Assembly: GCA_948440265.1 (NCBI GenBank)
Contig: CAOJOK010000011.1
Coordinates: 1-57,430 of the forward strand
Direction of reading: 5' to 3'
Source of the DNA: an uncultured Clostridia bacterium
GTDB taxonomy: Bacteria > Bacillota > Clostridia > Christensenellales > Pumilibacteraceae
DNA: 57,430 bases
Below the pieces are notes generated by a model, which had not been told where the DNA came from, ran no database searches, and saw only the letters and a program-made list of their open reading frames with translations. This document shows positions 43,403-52,633 of the stretch, piece by piece. Position 1 is the stretch's first letter, and each line of letters starts with the position of its first letter. A program made the translations under genes and the position numbers.

Positions 43403-44176
43403 ATGTTATTTTCCGCATTCGATTTCAATACTTTGAAGGACACGCTCAACCAATACGGCTATATATTCGCCGTTGTGGCGGCGGTGCTTCTACTCATTCT
43501 CATAATCGTGATTATAGCTTCCGCGGCAAAAGCGGGCAGGCTTAAACGCGAAAACGCCAAACTGCGCGAACGCGCCGAAGCCGACGAAAGAAAGCTTGCC
43601 GACATTGCGCGCGCTCTGCCCACCGACCCTGCGCCTGCGACGCGGGAAGAACCTGCCGTACAGCAGTCCGTAAGCGCACCCGAAGCGCAGAAGGCGGAAA
43701 CGCAAGCTCCCGAACAAGAGCCTGCCGACGAAAAGCCCGTCAACGAAGAAGCAGCCGCGGTCGAGCAGGAAGCGGCTTTACAGGAAGCGGACGAGGAAGA
43801 AACAACTGCGGCTGTCGAAGAAGAAGTTGTCGAAGAAGAACCCGCAGAAGAACCGACGGTCAAAGAGAAGGTCGTCGAAGAAAAGCGACCCGTATCCAAG
43901 AGTTCGGCGAGCAAAACTTCCGCGGCGGCAAAGAGCGCGGCAACGCGTGCGGCAATCGCAAAGAGCACGACTCCGCCCGAAGCCGACCAGAACAAATACA
44001 CGGTCAAGTACGACCGCGCGAAGGGCAATTGGATGGTGATAAAGAACGGCAATACCCGTCCCACGCGCAGAGTGGCGACCAAAGCCGAAGCGCTTGCCAT
44101 AGCCAAAGAGCTTGCCGATTCGAGCGGTGCTTCGCTTATCGTACACAAGAAGGACGGAAAGTTCCAAAAGCAGTAA
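43403..44176 (+). CDS. membrane protein with C-terminal DUF2188-like domain
   Basis: 257 residues. One membrane helix at about 20-42, a short coiled segment (RLKRENAKLRERAEADERKL), a long acidic Glu/Ala/Pro-rich linker, an Ala/Ser/Lys-rich stretch, then a DUF2188-like domain at about 198-257 (YDRAKGNWMVIKNG, ATKAEALAIAKELA, LIVHKKDGK). It resembles in plan, though not in domain, the acidic membrane protein at 9897. Function unknown. ATG follows AAGGACGG. A strong terminator follows. Confidence 0.75.
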   Translation: MLFSAFDFNTLKDTLNQYGYIFAVVAAVLLLILIIVIIASAAKAGRLKRENAKLRERAEADERKLADIARALPTDPAPATREEPAVQQSVSAPEAQKAETQAPEQEPADEKPVNEEAAAVEQEAALQEADEEETTAAVEEEVVEEEPAEEPTVKEKVVEEKRPVSKSSASKTSAAAKSAATRAAIAKSTTPPEADQNKYTVKYDRAKGNWMVIKNGNTRPTRRVATKAEALAIAKELADSSGASLIVHKKDGKFQKQ

Positions 44177-44190
44177 CAAGTTTCAAAGGC

Positions 44191-44219
44191 GGAGAGCGGC
44201 AATGCTCTCCCCTTTTTTA
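44191..44219 (+). terminator. terminator of the DUF2188-like gene
   Basis: GGAGAGC (44191-44197) pairs with GCTCTCC (44204-44210), followed by six T. Confidence 0.85.
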
Positions 44220-44342
44220 TTGCGCTTTTTCATACCGTATTCCCGTCCGTTTTTCGGCGCAGCGGCGGAAAATTTTTGCGGCGCGCGGAAAAGTTATACG
44301 ACAAAAATCGACATATTGCGCGAACAAAAGCTTTGGTCGCGG

Positions 44343-44372
44343 TCATACGCCCAAGCCTATGCGGCATATAGT
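44343..44372 (+). promoter_or_regulatory. SigE-like sporulation promoter before bofA
   Basis: TCATACG (44343-44349), 15 bases, CATATAGT (44365-44372). The Bacillus SigE pattern is roughly KMATATT-N14/15-CATACAMT, so most positions match at the right spacing. No vegetative -35 box is present. Confidence 0.5.
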
Positions 44373-44380
44373 ATAGCGAT

Positions 44381-44635
44381 ATGCAATACGTTGAGACGGC
44401 GGTATGTTTTTTATTGGGCGGCGCGCTTGCCGCGCTTGCGGGATTCGTGTTCAATCTGCGCACGAAAGGCTTATTTCGTTTAGCGGTAAATTCCATTGCC
44501 GGCTGTCTGCTTTTCCTGCTTCTGTCGCTGACCAACCTGCTGCATTTGCCGTTAAACCCGTTCAATGCGCTTTTGACGGGCGCGCTCGGCATATTCGGTC
44601 CGATTATCGTCGCCGTCGTCACCTTTTTATTATAG
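44381..44635 (+). CDS. bofA: BofA-family protein (pro-SigmaK processing inhibitor-like)
   Basis: 84 residues, nearly all hydrophobic, with two or three membrane helices. LFRLAVNSIAGC...HLPLNPFNALLTGALGIFGP fits the BofA family (RLxxN, PxNxxTALxxGxLGIPG). In Bacillus BofA holds back activation of SigmaK in the outer forespore membrane. The gene starts eight bases after a SigE-like -10 box with no Shine-Dalgarno site, so the mRNA may be leaderless. It is the clearest sign of sporulation ancestry in the window. Confidence 0.8.
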   Translation: MQYVETAVCFLLGGALAALAGFVFNLRTKGLFRLAVNSIAGCLLFLLLSLTNLLHLPLNPFNALLTGALGIFGPIIVAVVTFLL

Positions 44636-44663
44636 CCGCTTTTACGGCGCGCAACGCTTTGAG

Positions 44664-44689
44664 GCTCCGCACTTTTTCGGAGCTTTTTT
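44664..44689 (+). terminator. terminator of bofA
   Basis: GCTCCG (44664-44669) pairs with CGGAGC (44678-44683), followed by a T run. Confidence 0.85.
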
Positions 44690-44709
44690 CTTTGCAAACG
44701 GCGACTTAC

Positions 44710-44739
44710 TTGACAAGGGCGCCGACGATATAATATACT
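44710..44739 (+). promoter_or_regulatory. proS promoter
   Basis: TTGACA (44710-44715), 18 bases, TATACT (44734-44739). A small hairpin (GCGCG/CGCGC, about 44757-44776) lies just before the AAGGAG ribosome site and could mask it. Confidence 0.7.
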
Positions 44740-44788
44740 GTAAAAGTATGAAAAAAGGCGCGGCTTTTGTCGCGCAAGGAGACTGACT

Positions 44789-46225
44789 ATGGCAGACAAA
44801 GATTTCGTTAAAGAGATAGCCGACATCAAAGAGGACTTTCCGCGCTGGTACACGGACGTGGTTTTAAAGACCGAGCTTGTGGACTACGGTCCCGTCAAGG
44901 GCACTATGGTCATACGCCCGTACGGGTATGCAATTTGGGAGCGCATACAGCGCGAGCTCGACGACCGCTTTAAGGCGACGGGTCACAAGAACGCATACTT
45001 CCCTATGCTCATACCGTACTCCTTTCTCACGAAGGAAGCCGAGCACGTCGAAGGGTTTGCGCCCGAAGTGGCGGTCGTGACGCACGCCGGCGGAGAGGAG
45101 CTTGCCGAGAAGCTCGTCATACGTCCGACGTCGGAAACCATTTTCTGCGAGATGTATTCCAAGTGGGTCAACTCCTACCGCGACCTGCCTATGCTTTTGA
45201 ACCAATGGGCGAACGTCGTGCGCTGGGAAAAGACGACGAGACCTTTTCTGCGCACCAGCGAGTTTTTGTGGCAGGAAGGTCACACCCTGCACGCCACCGC
45301 GCAGGAAGCCGAAGAAGAAACCTTGAAGATGCTTCACGTCTATGCGGAGTTTGCCAAGAACGTGCTGGCTATGCCCGTGCTTATCGGAAAGAAGTCGGAA
45401 AAGGAAAAGTTTGCCGGCGGCGAAGCGACCTATTCTATGGAAGCTATGATGCTGGACGGAAAGAGCCTGCAGGCAGGCACCACGCACTATTTCGGGCAGA
45501 ATTTCACGAAGCCGTTTAACATCCGTTTTCTCGACCGCGACGGCACGCACAAATATCCGTACCAGACGAGCTGGGGCGTTTCCACGCGGCTTATCGGCGC
45601 GCTTATTATGGCGCACGGCGACGAACGCGGCTTATGTCTTCCCCCGCCCGTCGCGCCCGTTCAAATCATTATCGTGCCTATCGCGCAGAAGAAAGAGGGC
45701 GTTTTGCAGAAGTGCCGCGAGCTTAAAGAAAAGCTCACAGCTTCGGGAATACGCGCCGAAGTGGACGAGAGCGACAACTCCCCCGGCTGGAAGTTCAATC
45801 AATGGGAAATGAAGGGCGTTCCCTGCCGCTATGAGCTCGGTCCGCGCGACATCGAAAACGGCGTCGTTACCGTTTCGCGCCGCACGGGTTCCGAAAAAGA
45901 GACTGTTTCTTTGACCGAAGCCGTTGACGGCGCAGGCGCGCTTTTGAAGGAGATTACCGACGCTATGTACGAAAAGGCTTCCGCATTTATGCAGTCGCAC
46001 ATACGCAAAGTCAAGACTTTGAGCGAGCTGGAAAATGCGGTGAACTCCAACTGTTTCGCGCTGGCGCACTGGTGCGGAAACCGCGAGTGCGAGGACAAAG
46101 TAAAAGAGCTTTATCAGGCGTCCACGCGCAATATGCCGTTTGACCAGAGCGGAGCCGAAAAGGGCAAGTGCGTATGCTGCGGCAAGAAAGCCAAGCACAT
46201 CATATACTTCGGTCGGGCGTATTGA
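44789..46225 (+). CDS. proS: prolyl-tRNA synthetase, short archaeal/eukaryote-like type
   Basis: 478 residues, the length of the type without the editing insertion. Class II motifs are seen in VIRPTSETIFCEMYSKW, RWEKTTRPFLRTSEFLWQEGHT and GVSTRLIGALIMAHGDERGL. The C-terminal zinc-type domain is present, ending CVCCGKKAKHIIYFGRAY. It charges tRNA-Pro. Bacteria with this type lack the cis-editing domain for Ala-tRNA-Pro. ATG follows CAAGGAGACTG. A bidirectional terminator follows. Confidence 0.95.
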   Translation: MADKDFVKEIADIKEDFPRWYTDVVLKTELVDYGPVKGTMVIRPYGYAIWERIQRELDDRFKATGHKNAYFPMLIPYSFLTKEAEHVEGFAPEVAVVTHAGGEELAEKLVIRPTSETIFCEMYSKWVNSYRDLPMLLNQWANVVRWEKTTRPFLRTSEFLWQEGHTLHATAQEAEEETLKMLHVYAEFAKNVLAMPVLIGKKSEKEKFAGGEATYSMEAMMLDGKSLQAGTTHYFGQNFTKPFNIRFLDRDGTHKYPYQTSWGVSTRLIGALIMAHGDERGLCLPPPVAPVQIIIVPIAQKKEGVLQKCRELKEKLTASGIRAEVDESDNSPGWKFNQWEMKGVPCRYELGPRDIENGVVTVSRRTGSEKETVSLTEAVDGAGALLKEITDAMYEKASAFMQSHIRKVKTLSELENAVNSNCFALAHWCGNRECEDKVKELYQASTRNMPFDQSGAEKGKCVCCGKKAKHIIYFGRAY

Positions 46226-46240
46226 TTATACCGTCGATAT

Positions 46241-46279
46241 AAAAAAGGGCGGCAGTTTGAAACTGCCGTCCTTTTTGTT
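46241..46279. terminator. bidirectional terminator between proS and galT
   Basis: GGGCGGCAGTT pairs with AACTGCCGTCC, with an A run before and a T run after. It serves both convergent genes. Confidence 0.85.
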
Positions 46280-46293
46280 TTGTTATATCGTTT

Positions 46294-47811
46294 TTACTTT
46301 CTGTTGAAGCCTATGCTTGCAAGGAATTTGTCCATTGCGGCTATGCCGCGCTCGTCGTTTTTGAATACGGCGGTGTTGCGGAGTATTTCTTCGCAGACGC
46401 GGTTGACTTCGTCTTTGACGTTGAGCGACGCTTCGAGCGGACTCAATTTGCCCTTGCTTTCGGCAATCAGTTTTTCAATCATACCCTTATGGCAGACCAT
46501 ATCTTCCGAAAGCGCCGCCGCGTTGTAGCGGTTTTCTTTCGTGAGGTATTTTTCCACTTCGGCAAGCTGTCTGTCCAATCTGCCCGGAAGCACGAACAGT
46601 CCCATTGCTTCTATGAGCCCGATGCTCTCCGACTTTATGTTCATATACTCGGGGTGAGCGTGGAAGATTCCGTCGGGGTATTTGTCGCTGCAGCGGTTGT
46701 TGCGGAGTATTATATCGACTATATAAGTCTTATCGCTCTTTCTGACAATCGGCGTTATGGCGTTATGCTGCTCTTTATCTCTTGCAATCACGTCCACGCT
46801 CTCGTCGCTGTAGCTGTGCCAAGCCGCGTTTATTTTGGACGCAAGCTCTATGAGCTTTTCCCTGTTCATGCAGGAAAGTCTTATGACATTGTTATACCAA
46901 TCGACTACGCAGGCGTCCACATACGGATAGTCCGCCGATTTGATTTTATAAGCCGCGCCTGCCTTGTGCATAGGCATAAGTCTGCCGCCGCCCTGAAAAT
47001 GGTCGTGCGAAAGTATGGAGCCGCCCACTCTCGGCAGAGCGGCGTTGCAGCCGATGAAGTAATTCGGCATATAGTCCACGAAGTCGAACAGCTTTTCCAT
47101 TGTGGACTCGTCCACTTTCATAGGAACGTGCTCGCTGTTCACCGCTATGCCGTGGTGGTTGAAGTACGAGTACGGGCTGTACTGCCAGAACCACTGCTCG
47201 CCGCCGAGCTCTATCGGCACGAAGCGCAATGTTTTTCTGAACGTGTCGCCGCCGGAATAGCCGCAGTTTTCCGCGCAGATATTGCACGCGGGATATTTCG
47301 CGCCCTTGCTTTTCGCCTGCTTTTCCACGTCCTTATTGTTCTTCTCGGGGCGGCAGACGTTTACGGTTATTTCGATTTTGCCCTTGGTGCCTTTGGCTTC
47401 CCAATGCTTGTTCTGTGCAAGCTTGGTCGTCTTTACATAGTCGCTCTTGACCGCATAATCGTACAGCCAGTCGAAAGCCTTGACGGGGTTTCTCGCGTGA
47501 ATGTCGGCAAACGTGTCCGCCACCTGCGACGGCTTGAGCATTACGAGATTCATAATCTTATCGCCGAAATATTCCCTTTCGCCGTCCGTGATTATGCCGT
47601 TGTCCACGGCGTAATCGACTATCGGATTGAGCACTTCGTCGGGGGTTGCGAGAGCGTCCAGCTCGTCGGCGTTGACTTCGTACTGCTCGTACGAGGTAAG
47701 TTTCAATTCATCCAAAATAAGGTTGCGGGCATAGTTGACGTCCAACTCGTCCAGCAATAGATTGCTCTGCGCGTAATACAGCAGGTTCTCCACGTTTTGA
47801 TAAATCATCAT
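46294..47811 (-). CDS. galT: UDP-glucose-hexose-1-phosphate uridylyltransferase (GalT, Firmicutes type)
   Basis: 505 residues, the length of the GalT class found in Bacillota. The catalytic-site motif HxHxQ is seen in SHDHFQGGG, followed by CMNREKLIELA. The cysteine-containing stretch CNICAENCGYSGG is also typical. It swaps galactose 1-phosphate and UDP-glucose in the Leloir pathway, linking to the GH2 enzyme at 305. galK and galE are not in the window. ATG follows AAAGGAGACATATATAACT. Confidence 0.92.
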   Translation of the reverse strand: MMIYQNVENLLYYAQSNLLLDELDVNYARNLILDELKLTSYEQYEVNADELDALATPDEVLNPIVDYAVDNGIITDGEREYFGDKIMNLVMLKPSQVADTFADIHARNPVKAFDWLYDYAVKSDYVKTTKLAQNKHWEAKGTKGKIEITVNVCRPEKNNKDVEKQAKSKGAKYPACNICAENCGYSGGDTFRKTLRFVPIELGGEQWFWQYSPYSYFNHHGIAVNSEHVPMKVDESTMEKLFDFVDYMPNYFIGCNAALPRVGGSILSHDHFQGGGRLMPMHKAGAAYKIKSADYPYVDACVVDWYNNVIRLSCMNREKLIELASKINAAWHSYSDESVDVIARDKEQHNAITPIVRKSDKTYIVDIILRNNRCSDKYPDGIFHAHPEYMNIKSESIGLIEAMGLFVLPGRLDRQLAEVEKYLTKENRYNAAALSEDMVCHKGMIEKLIAESKGKLSPLEASLNVKDEVNRVCEEILRNTAVFKNDERGIAAMDKFLASIGFNRK

Positions 47812-47869
47812 AGTTATATATGTCTCCTTTAAATTTATTACCGTAATTATTTGCTCTTTCAGAGCGTTT

Positions 47870-48586
47870 TCAATCGAAATTGGGTCGGGAAATATTTATA
47901 TACTTCTCCACGGCGAACGCTTTCCACGGCGTCTTTTCCGTGGGCGGAAATGCCTTGAACGCCATTGTCTTTTTGGTGGTCGGGTGAGTAAACAGCAGTT
48001 CGTATGCCCAGAGCGCGAGATTGCCCCTGCCCTCTTTTCCGTCGCCGTACTTCGCGTCGCCGAATATCGGCGCACCCGCGCCTTTGAGCTGAACGCGCGC
48101 CTGATGTCCCCTGCCCGTGACAAGTTCCACGTCCACGAGCGCGTATTTGTTCTCGTAGGTTTCCAGCACCTTATAGTCGAGTATCGCCTGCTTACTGCCT
48201 TCGCACGGCACGGGCACGATTTTGACGGTGTTCGTGCTTTCGTCTTTCAAAAGCTCGTTTATCAGTCTTGCCCGTCTCTCGCGCGGGATTCCCACCGTCA
48301 CCGCAAGATACTTCTTCTGCACTTCGCCGTTTCGTATCTGTTCCGACAGTCTGCTTGCCGCCTTGCTCGTTCTTGCGAAAACCATTACGCCGCCCGTCGG
48401 TCTGTCCAGCCTGTGAAGCAGTCCTATGAAGGCTTCGCCCGGTTTGTCGTATTTGACCTTGACATAGTTTTTGACTATCGTCAGCATATCGGTGTCGCCG
48501 CTTCCGTCCGGCATTGTCGGTATGCCCTGCGGTTTGACGACGACGATTATATGATTGTCTTCGTACAGTACGATAGGTTCTTCCAT
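47870..48586 (-). CDS. RluA-family pseudouridine synthase
   Basis: 238 residues from ATG at 48586, behind AAAGGAGTAGAA; an upstream ATG at 48616 lies inside the preceding gene. The catalytic aspartate is in HRLDRPTGG, the RluA-family signature. No S4 domain is seen at the N-terminus, so it is a short member and the RNA target (rRNA or tRNA) is not fixed. It starts two bases after the stop of the rRNA methyltransferase gene, suggesting shared RNA modification. Confidence 0.85.
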   Translation of the reverse strand: MEEPIVLYEDNHIIVVVKPQGIPTMPDGSGDTDMLTIVKNYVKVKYDKPGEAFIGLLHRLDRPTGGVMVFARTSKAASRLSEQIRNGEVQKKYLAVTVGIPRERRARLINELLKDESTNTVKIVPVPCEGSKQAILDYKVLETYENKYALVDVELVTGRGHQARVQLKGAGAPIFGDAKYGDGKEGRGNLALWAYELLFTHPTTKKTMAFKAFPPTEKTPWKAFAVEKYINISRPNFD

Positions 48587-48588
48587 TT

Positions 48589-49464
48589 CTACTCCTTTTG
48601 TTTGACGCTCTGCCAAAGTCCCGAACAGCCGCAGGGCAGCACCACTCCGCGCCTGTCCGACGTTTTAAGTCCCACTTCGTACGCGCGGTGGCTGCCGCCG
48701 AAAGAGCCGAGCGTCACCGACAGCAGGTTGTCTATCACCGTGGGCTGCAGACCCGTGGTATAGCTGTTTACGAGTACGAACAGCGGACTGCCGCACAATA
48801 CGCCTTTGACAAGCTGCATAAAGTCGAACAGGTCGTCTTCTATCTTCCACAGCTCGCCGCCCGGTCCCCTGCCGTATGACGGCGGGTCCATTATCACGGC
48901 GTCATAGCTTTTGCCGCGCTTTATCTCGCGTGCAACGAACTTGGCGCAGTCGTCCACGATATAGCGTATTCTGTCGCCTGCTATACCCGAAAGGTTTGCG
49001 TTTTTTCGGCACCTGTCCACCATTGCTTTCGCCGCGTCCACGTGCGTGACTTTGGCTCCTGCCGCCGCGCACGCCACCGTGGCGCCGCCCGTATAGCCGA
49101 ACAGGTTGAGCACGTTTATTTCGCGCTCCGCGCCCTTTATCATTTCCTGCATCTGCTGCCAATTGACAGCCTGCTCGGGGAACAGTCCCGTATGCTTGAA
49201 GCCCATAGGCTTGACGAGAAAGGTCAGTTCTTTCCACTTCACCTGCCACTCGTCGGGCATAGGGCGCAGTCTTTCCCACGCGCCGCCGCCCGTGCTTGAA
49301 CGGACGTATCTCGCGTTCAGCTTTTTATACGACTTCAAGTCGAATTCCGCGCTCCAAATCGCCTGAGGGTCGGGGCGCAGAAGATAGACGTCTTTCCAGC
49401 GTTCCAGCTTTTCGCCGCCGCCGCTTCCGAGTATTTCGTAGTCTTCCCAATACGGCGCTATCAC
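48589..49464 (-). CDS. class I SAM-dependent rRNA methyltransferase (RlmI/RlmK-like)
   Basis: 291 residues. SAM-binding motif LNLFGYTGGATVACAAAGA, acidic DAAK, and motif IV DPPSYGRGPGG. The N-terminal part (GLFPEQAVNWQQM) matches the 23S rRNA methyltransferase group. The start is GTG at 49464, overlapping the ileS stop as GTGA, with no Shine-Dalgarno site, so it depends on coupling. Exact base modified is unknown. Confidence 0.8.
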   Translation of the reverse strand: MIAPYWEDYEILGSGGGEKLERWKDVYLLRPDPQAIWSAEFDLKSYKKLNARYVRSSTGGGAWERLRPMPDEWQVKWKELTFLVKPMGFKHTGLFPEQAVNWQQMQEMIKGAEREINVLNLFGYTGGATVACAAAGAKVTHVDAAKAMVDRCRKNANLSGIAGDRIRYIVDDCAKFVAREIKRGKSYDAVIMDPPSYGRGPGGELWKIEDDLFDFMQLVKGVLCGSPLFVLVNSYTTGLQPTVIDNLLSVTLGSFGGSHRAYEVGLKTSDRRGVVLPCGCSGLWQSVKQKE

Positions 49465-52400
49465 AATTTTTTGACGGCTATTCTGACTTTTGTTTCGCCG
49501 AGGTCGATTTCGCTTCCGCCGCTCCCCTTTGTGATTTTGTCCGCCAGCACTTCCGACGCTATTTTATCGCCGAACTTTTCGAACACCGCGTCTATATCCT
49601 TGCCGCCGTCATAGCGCAGTTCTATTCTGTCCGTGACGTCGAAGCCGCTGTCCTTGCGCATATTTTGCACTTTGGACACTATCTCGCGCATAAGACCCTC
49701 CGTCAAAAGTTCTTCCGTCACCGCGACGTCCAAAGCCACGGAAACGCTTTTGCCTGCAAGCGCGGAATAGCCGTCGCGCTGTACGCCGCTTATGAGCATA
49801 TCGCTTTCAAAGAGCGTCACGGTTTCGCCGTCTACTTCGAACGAATATGCTCCGCCGCCCTTCACCGCGTTTGCCGCCCTGTCGCCGTTTTCCGCCAGAT
49901 GCTGTCTTATCGCGCCCACTTTCTTGCCGTATTTGGGTCCGACGGTTTTGAGCTGGGGTTTGACTTCATAGGTCATAAGGTCGGACGCGTCGTCTATAAG
50001 CTCCACTTTTTTGACGTTCATTTCGTCCGCCAGAATTTCCGTCAGTTGATTTCTCACTGCGGCTTTTTCCTTTTTAAGTCTTTGCGCGCCGTCGCCCGAC
50101 AGATACAGCACGGACAGCGGCTGACGGTTCTTTATCTTCGCCGCGTTGCGCGCCGAGCGTCCGAGCTCCGCCGCTTCGATTATTATGTTCATACCCTCTT
50201 CGAGCGACTTATCTATATACTTTGCGTCGGCTTTCGGAAAATCCGTCAGATGAACCGACTCGGGAGCTTTCTTGTTCACGCTTCTCACGACGTTGTCGTA
50301 TATGCTCTCCGACATAAACGGCGTGAACGGCGCAGACAGTCTCGACAGCGTTTCCAGCGCGGTATACAGCGCTGTGAACGCGGCAATCTTGTCTTCGCCC
50401 TCGCCGCTTGCCCAGAATCTGCGGCGGCATCTTCTGACGTACCAATTGGACAGAGAGTCGGCAAAGTCCTGCAGCGCCCGTGCCGCTTCGGTTATCTTAT
50501 ACTCGTTCAGGCACTTGTCTACGGTATCGATGAGCGAATTCAGCCCCGACAGCATCCACTTGTCCATTACCGTCAGTTTGCACTTTTTCAAATCGTGCTT
50601 TGCGGGGTCGTATTTATCTATCTCCGCATAAAGGATATAGAAGCAGTAGGTGTTCCACAGCGTGCCGAGATATTTTCTCTGCGCTTCGCTTACTGCGTCG
50701 CCGCTGAACCTTGACGGCAGCCACGGCGCGGACGTCGAATAGAAATACCATCTCACCGCGTCGGCGCCCTGTTTGTTCAGCACGCTCCACGGGTCGACGA
50801 CGTTGCCCTTGTGCTTGGACATCTTTATGCCGTCCTTATCGTTGACGTGCCCGAGCACGATACAGTTTTTGAACGGCGCTTTGTCGAACAGCAGTGTGGA
50901 CACGGCAAGCAGAGTATAGAACCAGCCCCTTGTCTGGTCCACGGCTTCCGATATGAAGTCCGCGGGGAAGGTCTTGTCGAACGTCTCCTTATTCTCGAAC
51001 GGATAGTGGTACTGCGCGAAAGGCATACTGCCCGAATCGTACCAGCAGTCGATTACTTCGCTTACGCGCTTCATCTTGTGACCGCACTCGCAGTCTATCT
51101 CCACTTCGTCGACATACGGTTTGTGAAGTTCTATGTCGCCCTTTATCTTGCCGAGTTTTTTAAGCTCTTCCTTACTGCCTATCGCCCTTGCCTTGCCGCA
51201 CTTTTCGCACACCCAGATGGGAAGCGGCGTTCCCCAATAGCGTTCGCGCGAGACGCCCCAATCGATGACGTTTTCCAAAAAGTTGCCCATTCTGCCCTTG
51301 CCTATGCTGTCGGGAATCCAATTCACGGACGCGTTGTTTTTGAGCAGTCTGTCCCTTATCTCGGTGGTCTTTATGAACCAGGTGGAGCGCGCATAGTAGA
51401 TGAGCGGCGTGTCGCAACGCCAGCAGTACGGATAGCTGTGCTTATACATAAGCTCCTTAAACAGCAGTCCGCGCGCTTTGAGGTCTTTGAGTATTATCTT
51501 GTCGGCGTCCTTGCAGAAAACGCCGTCCAGCATTTTTATTCTTTCGTCGAAGCAGCCGTTTGTGCCGACGAACTGCACGAACGGAAGGTCGTTTTCCCGA
51601 CCCACTCTCGCGTCGTCTTCGCCGAACGCGGGCGCGATATGAACGACGCCCGTGCCGTCGGAAAGAGTTACGTAATCGTCGCAGACCACATAGAAGCAGT
51701 CCTGTTTTTCGCGCTTGTACGCGTCGAACAGCGGCTTATAGCGCATACCTTTGAGCTGTGCGCCCGTTTTCTTTTCCAGAATCTCGGGCTTCTCGAAGAA
51801 CTTTTCGACAAGCGCTTCCGCCATTATATATTTGTTTCCGTCTTCGCCTTTGACCGTCACATAGTCGTACTTTGCTCCCACGCAGAGAGCGACGTTGCTC
51901 GGCAGCGTCCAAGGGGTGGTCGTCCAAGCCAGAATGTAAGTATTCTTCTCTTTCTCCACTTCGAACTTTGCCACGCAGGACTTTTCTTCCACGTCCTTAT
52001 AGCCCTGCGCCACTTCGTGCGACGACAGCGCCGTTCCGCAACGCGGGCAGTACGGCACCACCTTATGTCCCTTATAAATCAGTCCTTCGTCGAAAATCTT
52101 TTTCAGCGACCACCAGACCGATTCTATATACTTGTCGTCATAGGTCACATACGGGTTGTCCATATCCGCCCAATAGCCGACGCGTCTGCTCATACGCTCC
52201 CAATCGGACTTATAGGTGAACACGCTCTCCTTGCACTTTTTGATGAAAGGCTCTACGCCGTAACGCTCTATGTCCTGCTTGCCGTCCATACCGAGAGTCT
52301 TTTCCACTTCCAGCTCTACGGGCAGTCCGTGCGTATCCCAGCCTGCCTTTCTCAAAACGTGGCAGCCTTTCATAGTCTTATAGCGCGGAATTATGTCTTT

Positions 52401-52592
52401 CATAGCGCGCGTCAGGATATGTCCGATATGCGGTTTGCCGTTTGCCGTCGGCGGTCCGTCATAGAAGGAAAACTCCTTGCCGCCTTCGCGCAGTTTCATA
52501 CTCTTTTCGAAAATCTTATGCTCGTCCCAAAAGCGTGCGGTTTCTTCTTCTCTCGAAACGAAATCCAAATTCGGGTCTGCCTTTTTATACAT
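49461..52592 (-). CDS. ileS: isoleucyl-tRNA synthetase, probable type 2
   Basis: 1043 residues. HIGH is intact at 55-58 and the KMSKS loop reads KMSKH (590-594). The catalytic core (FYDGPPTANGKPHIGH, WDTHGLPVELEVEK), editing domain (TWDTTPWTLPSN-type region: AWTTTPWTLPSNVALCVGA) and anticodon domain (LSNWYVRRCRRRFW) are complete. Length and the C-terminal region without the zinc finger of type 1 enzymes suggest the eukaryote-like type 2, a group known for reduced mupirocin sensitivity. It follows the hemolysin III gene by 41 bases and has no T-box. Confidence 0.93.
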   Translation of the reverse strand: MYKKADPNLDFVSREEETARFWDEHKIFEKSMKLREGGKEFSFYDGPPTANGKPHIGHILTRAMKDIIPRYKTMKGCHVLRKAGWDTHGLPVELEVEKTLGMDGKQDIERYGVEPFIKKCKESVFTYKSDWERMSRRVGYWADMDNPYVTYDDKYIESVWWSLKKIFDEGLIYKGHKVVPYCPRCGTALSSHEVAQGYKDVEEKSCVAKFEVEKEKNTYILAWTTTPWTLPSNVALCVGAKYDYVTVKGEDGNKYIMAEALVEKFFEKPEILEKKTGAQLKGMRYKPLFDAYKREKQDCFYVVCDDYVTLSDGTGVVHIAPAFGEDDARVGRENDLPFVQFVGTNGCFDERIKMLDGVFCKDADKIILKDLKARGLLFKELMYKHSYPYCWRCDTPLIYYARSTWFIKTTEIRDRLLKNNASVNWIPDSIGKGRMGNFLENVIDWGVSRERYWGTPLPIWVCEKCGKARAIGSKEELKKLGKIKGDIELHKPYVDEVEIDCECGHKMKRVSEVIDCWYDSGSMPFAQYHYPFENKETFDKTFPADFISEAVDQTRGWFYTLLAVSTLLFDKAPFKNCIVLGHVNDKDGIKMSKHKGNVVDPWSVLNKQGADAVRWYFYSTSAPWLPSRFSGDAVSEAQRKYLGTLWNTYCFYILYAEIDKYDPAKHDLKKCKLTVMDKWMLSGLNSLIDTVDKCLNEYKITEAARALQDFADSLSNWYVRRCRRRFWASGEGEDKIAAFTALYTALETLSRLSAPFTPFMSESIYDNVVRSVNKKAPESVHLTDFPKADAKYIDKSLEEGMNIIIEAAELGRSARNAAKIKNRQPLSVLYLSGDGAQRLKKEKAAVRNQLTEILADEMNVKKVELIDDASDLMTYEVKPQLKTVGPKYGKKVGAIRQHLAENGDRAANAVKGGGAYSFEVDGETVTLFESDMLISGVQRDGYSALAGKSVSVALDVAVTEELLTEGLMREIVSKVQNMRKDSGFDVTDRIELRYDGGKDIDAVFEKFGDKIASEVLADKITKGSGGSEIDLGETKVRIAVKKL

Positions 52593-52633
52593 TCTCTTTA
52601 AGCTCCTTTTGTTTTAAGACGCCGCTCCTTATG

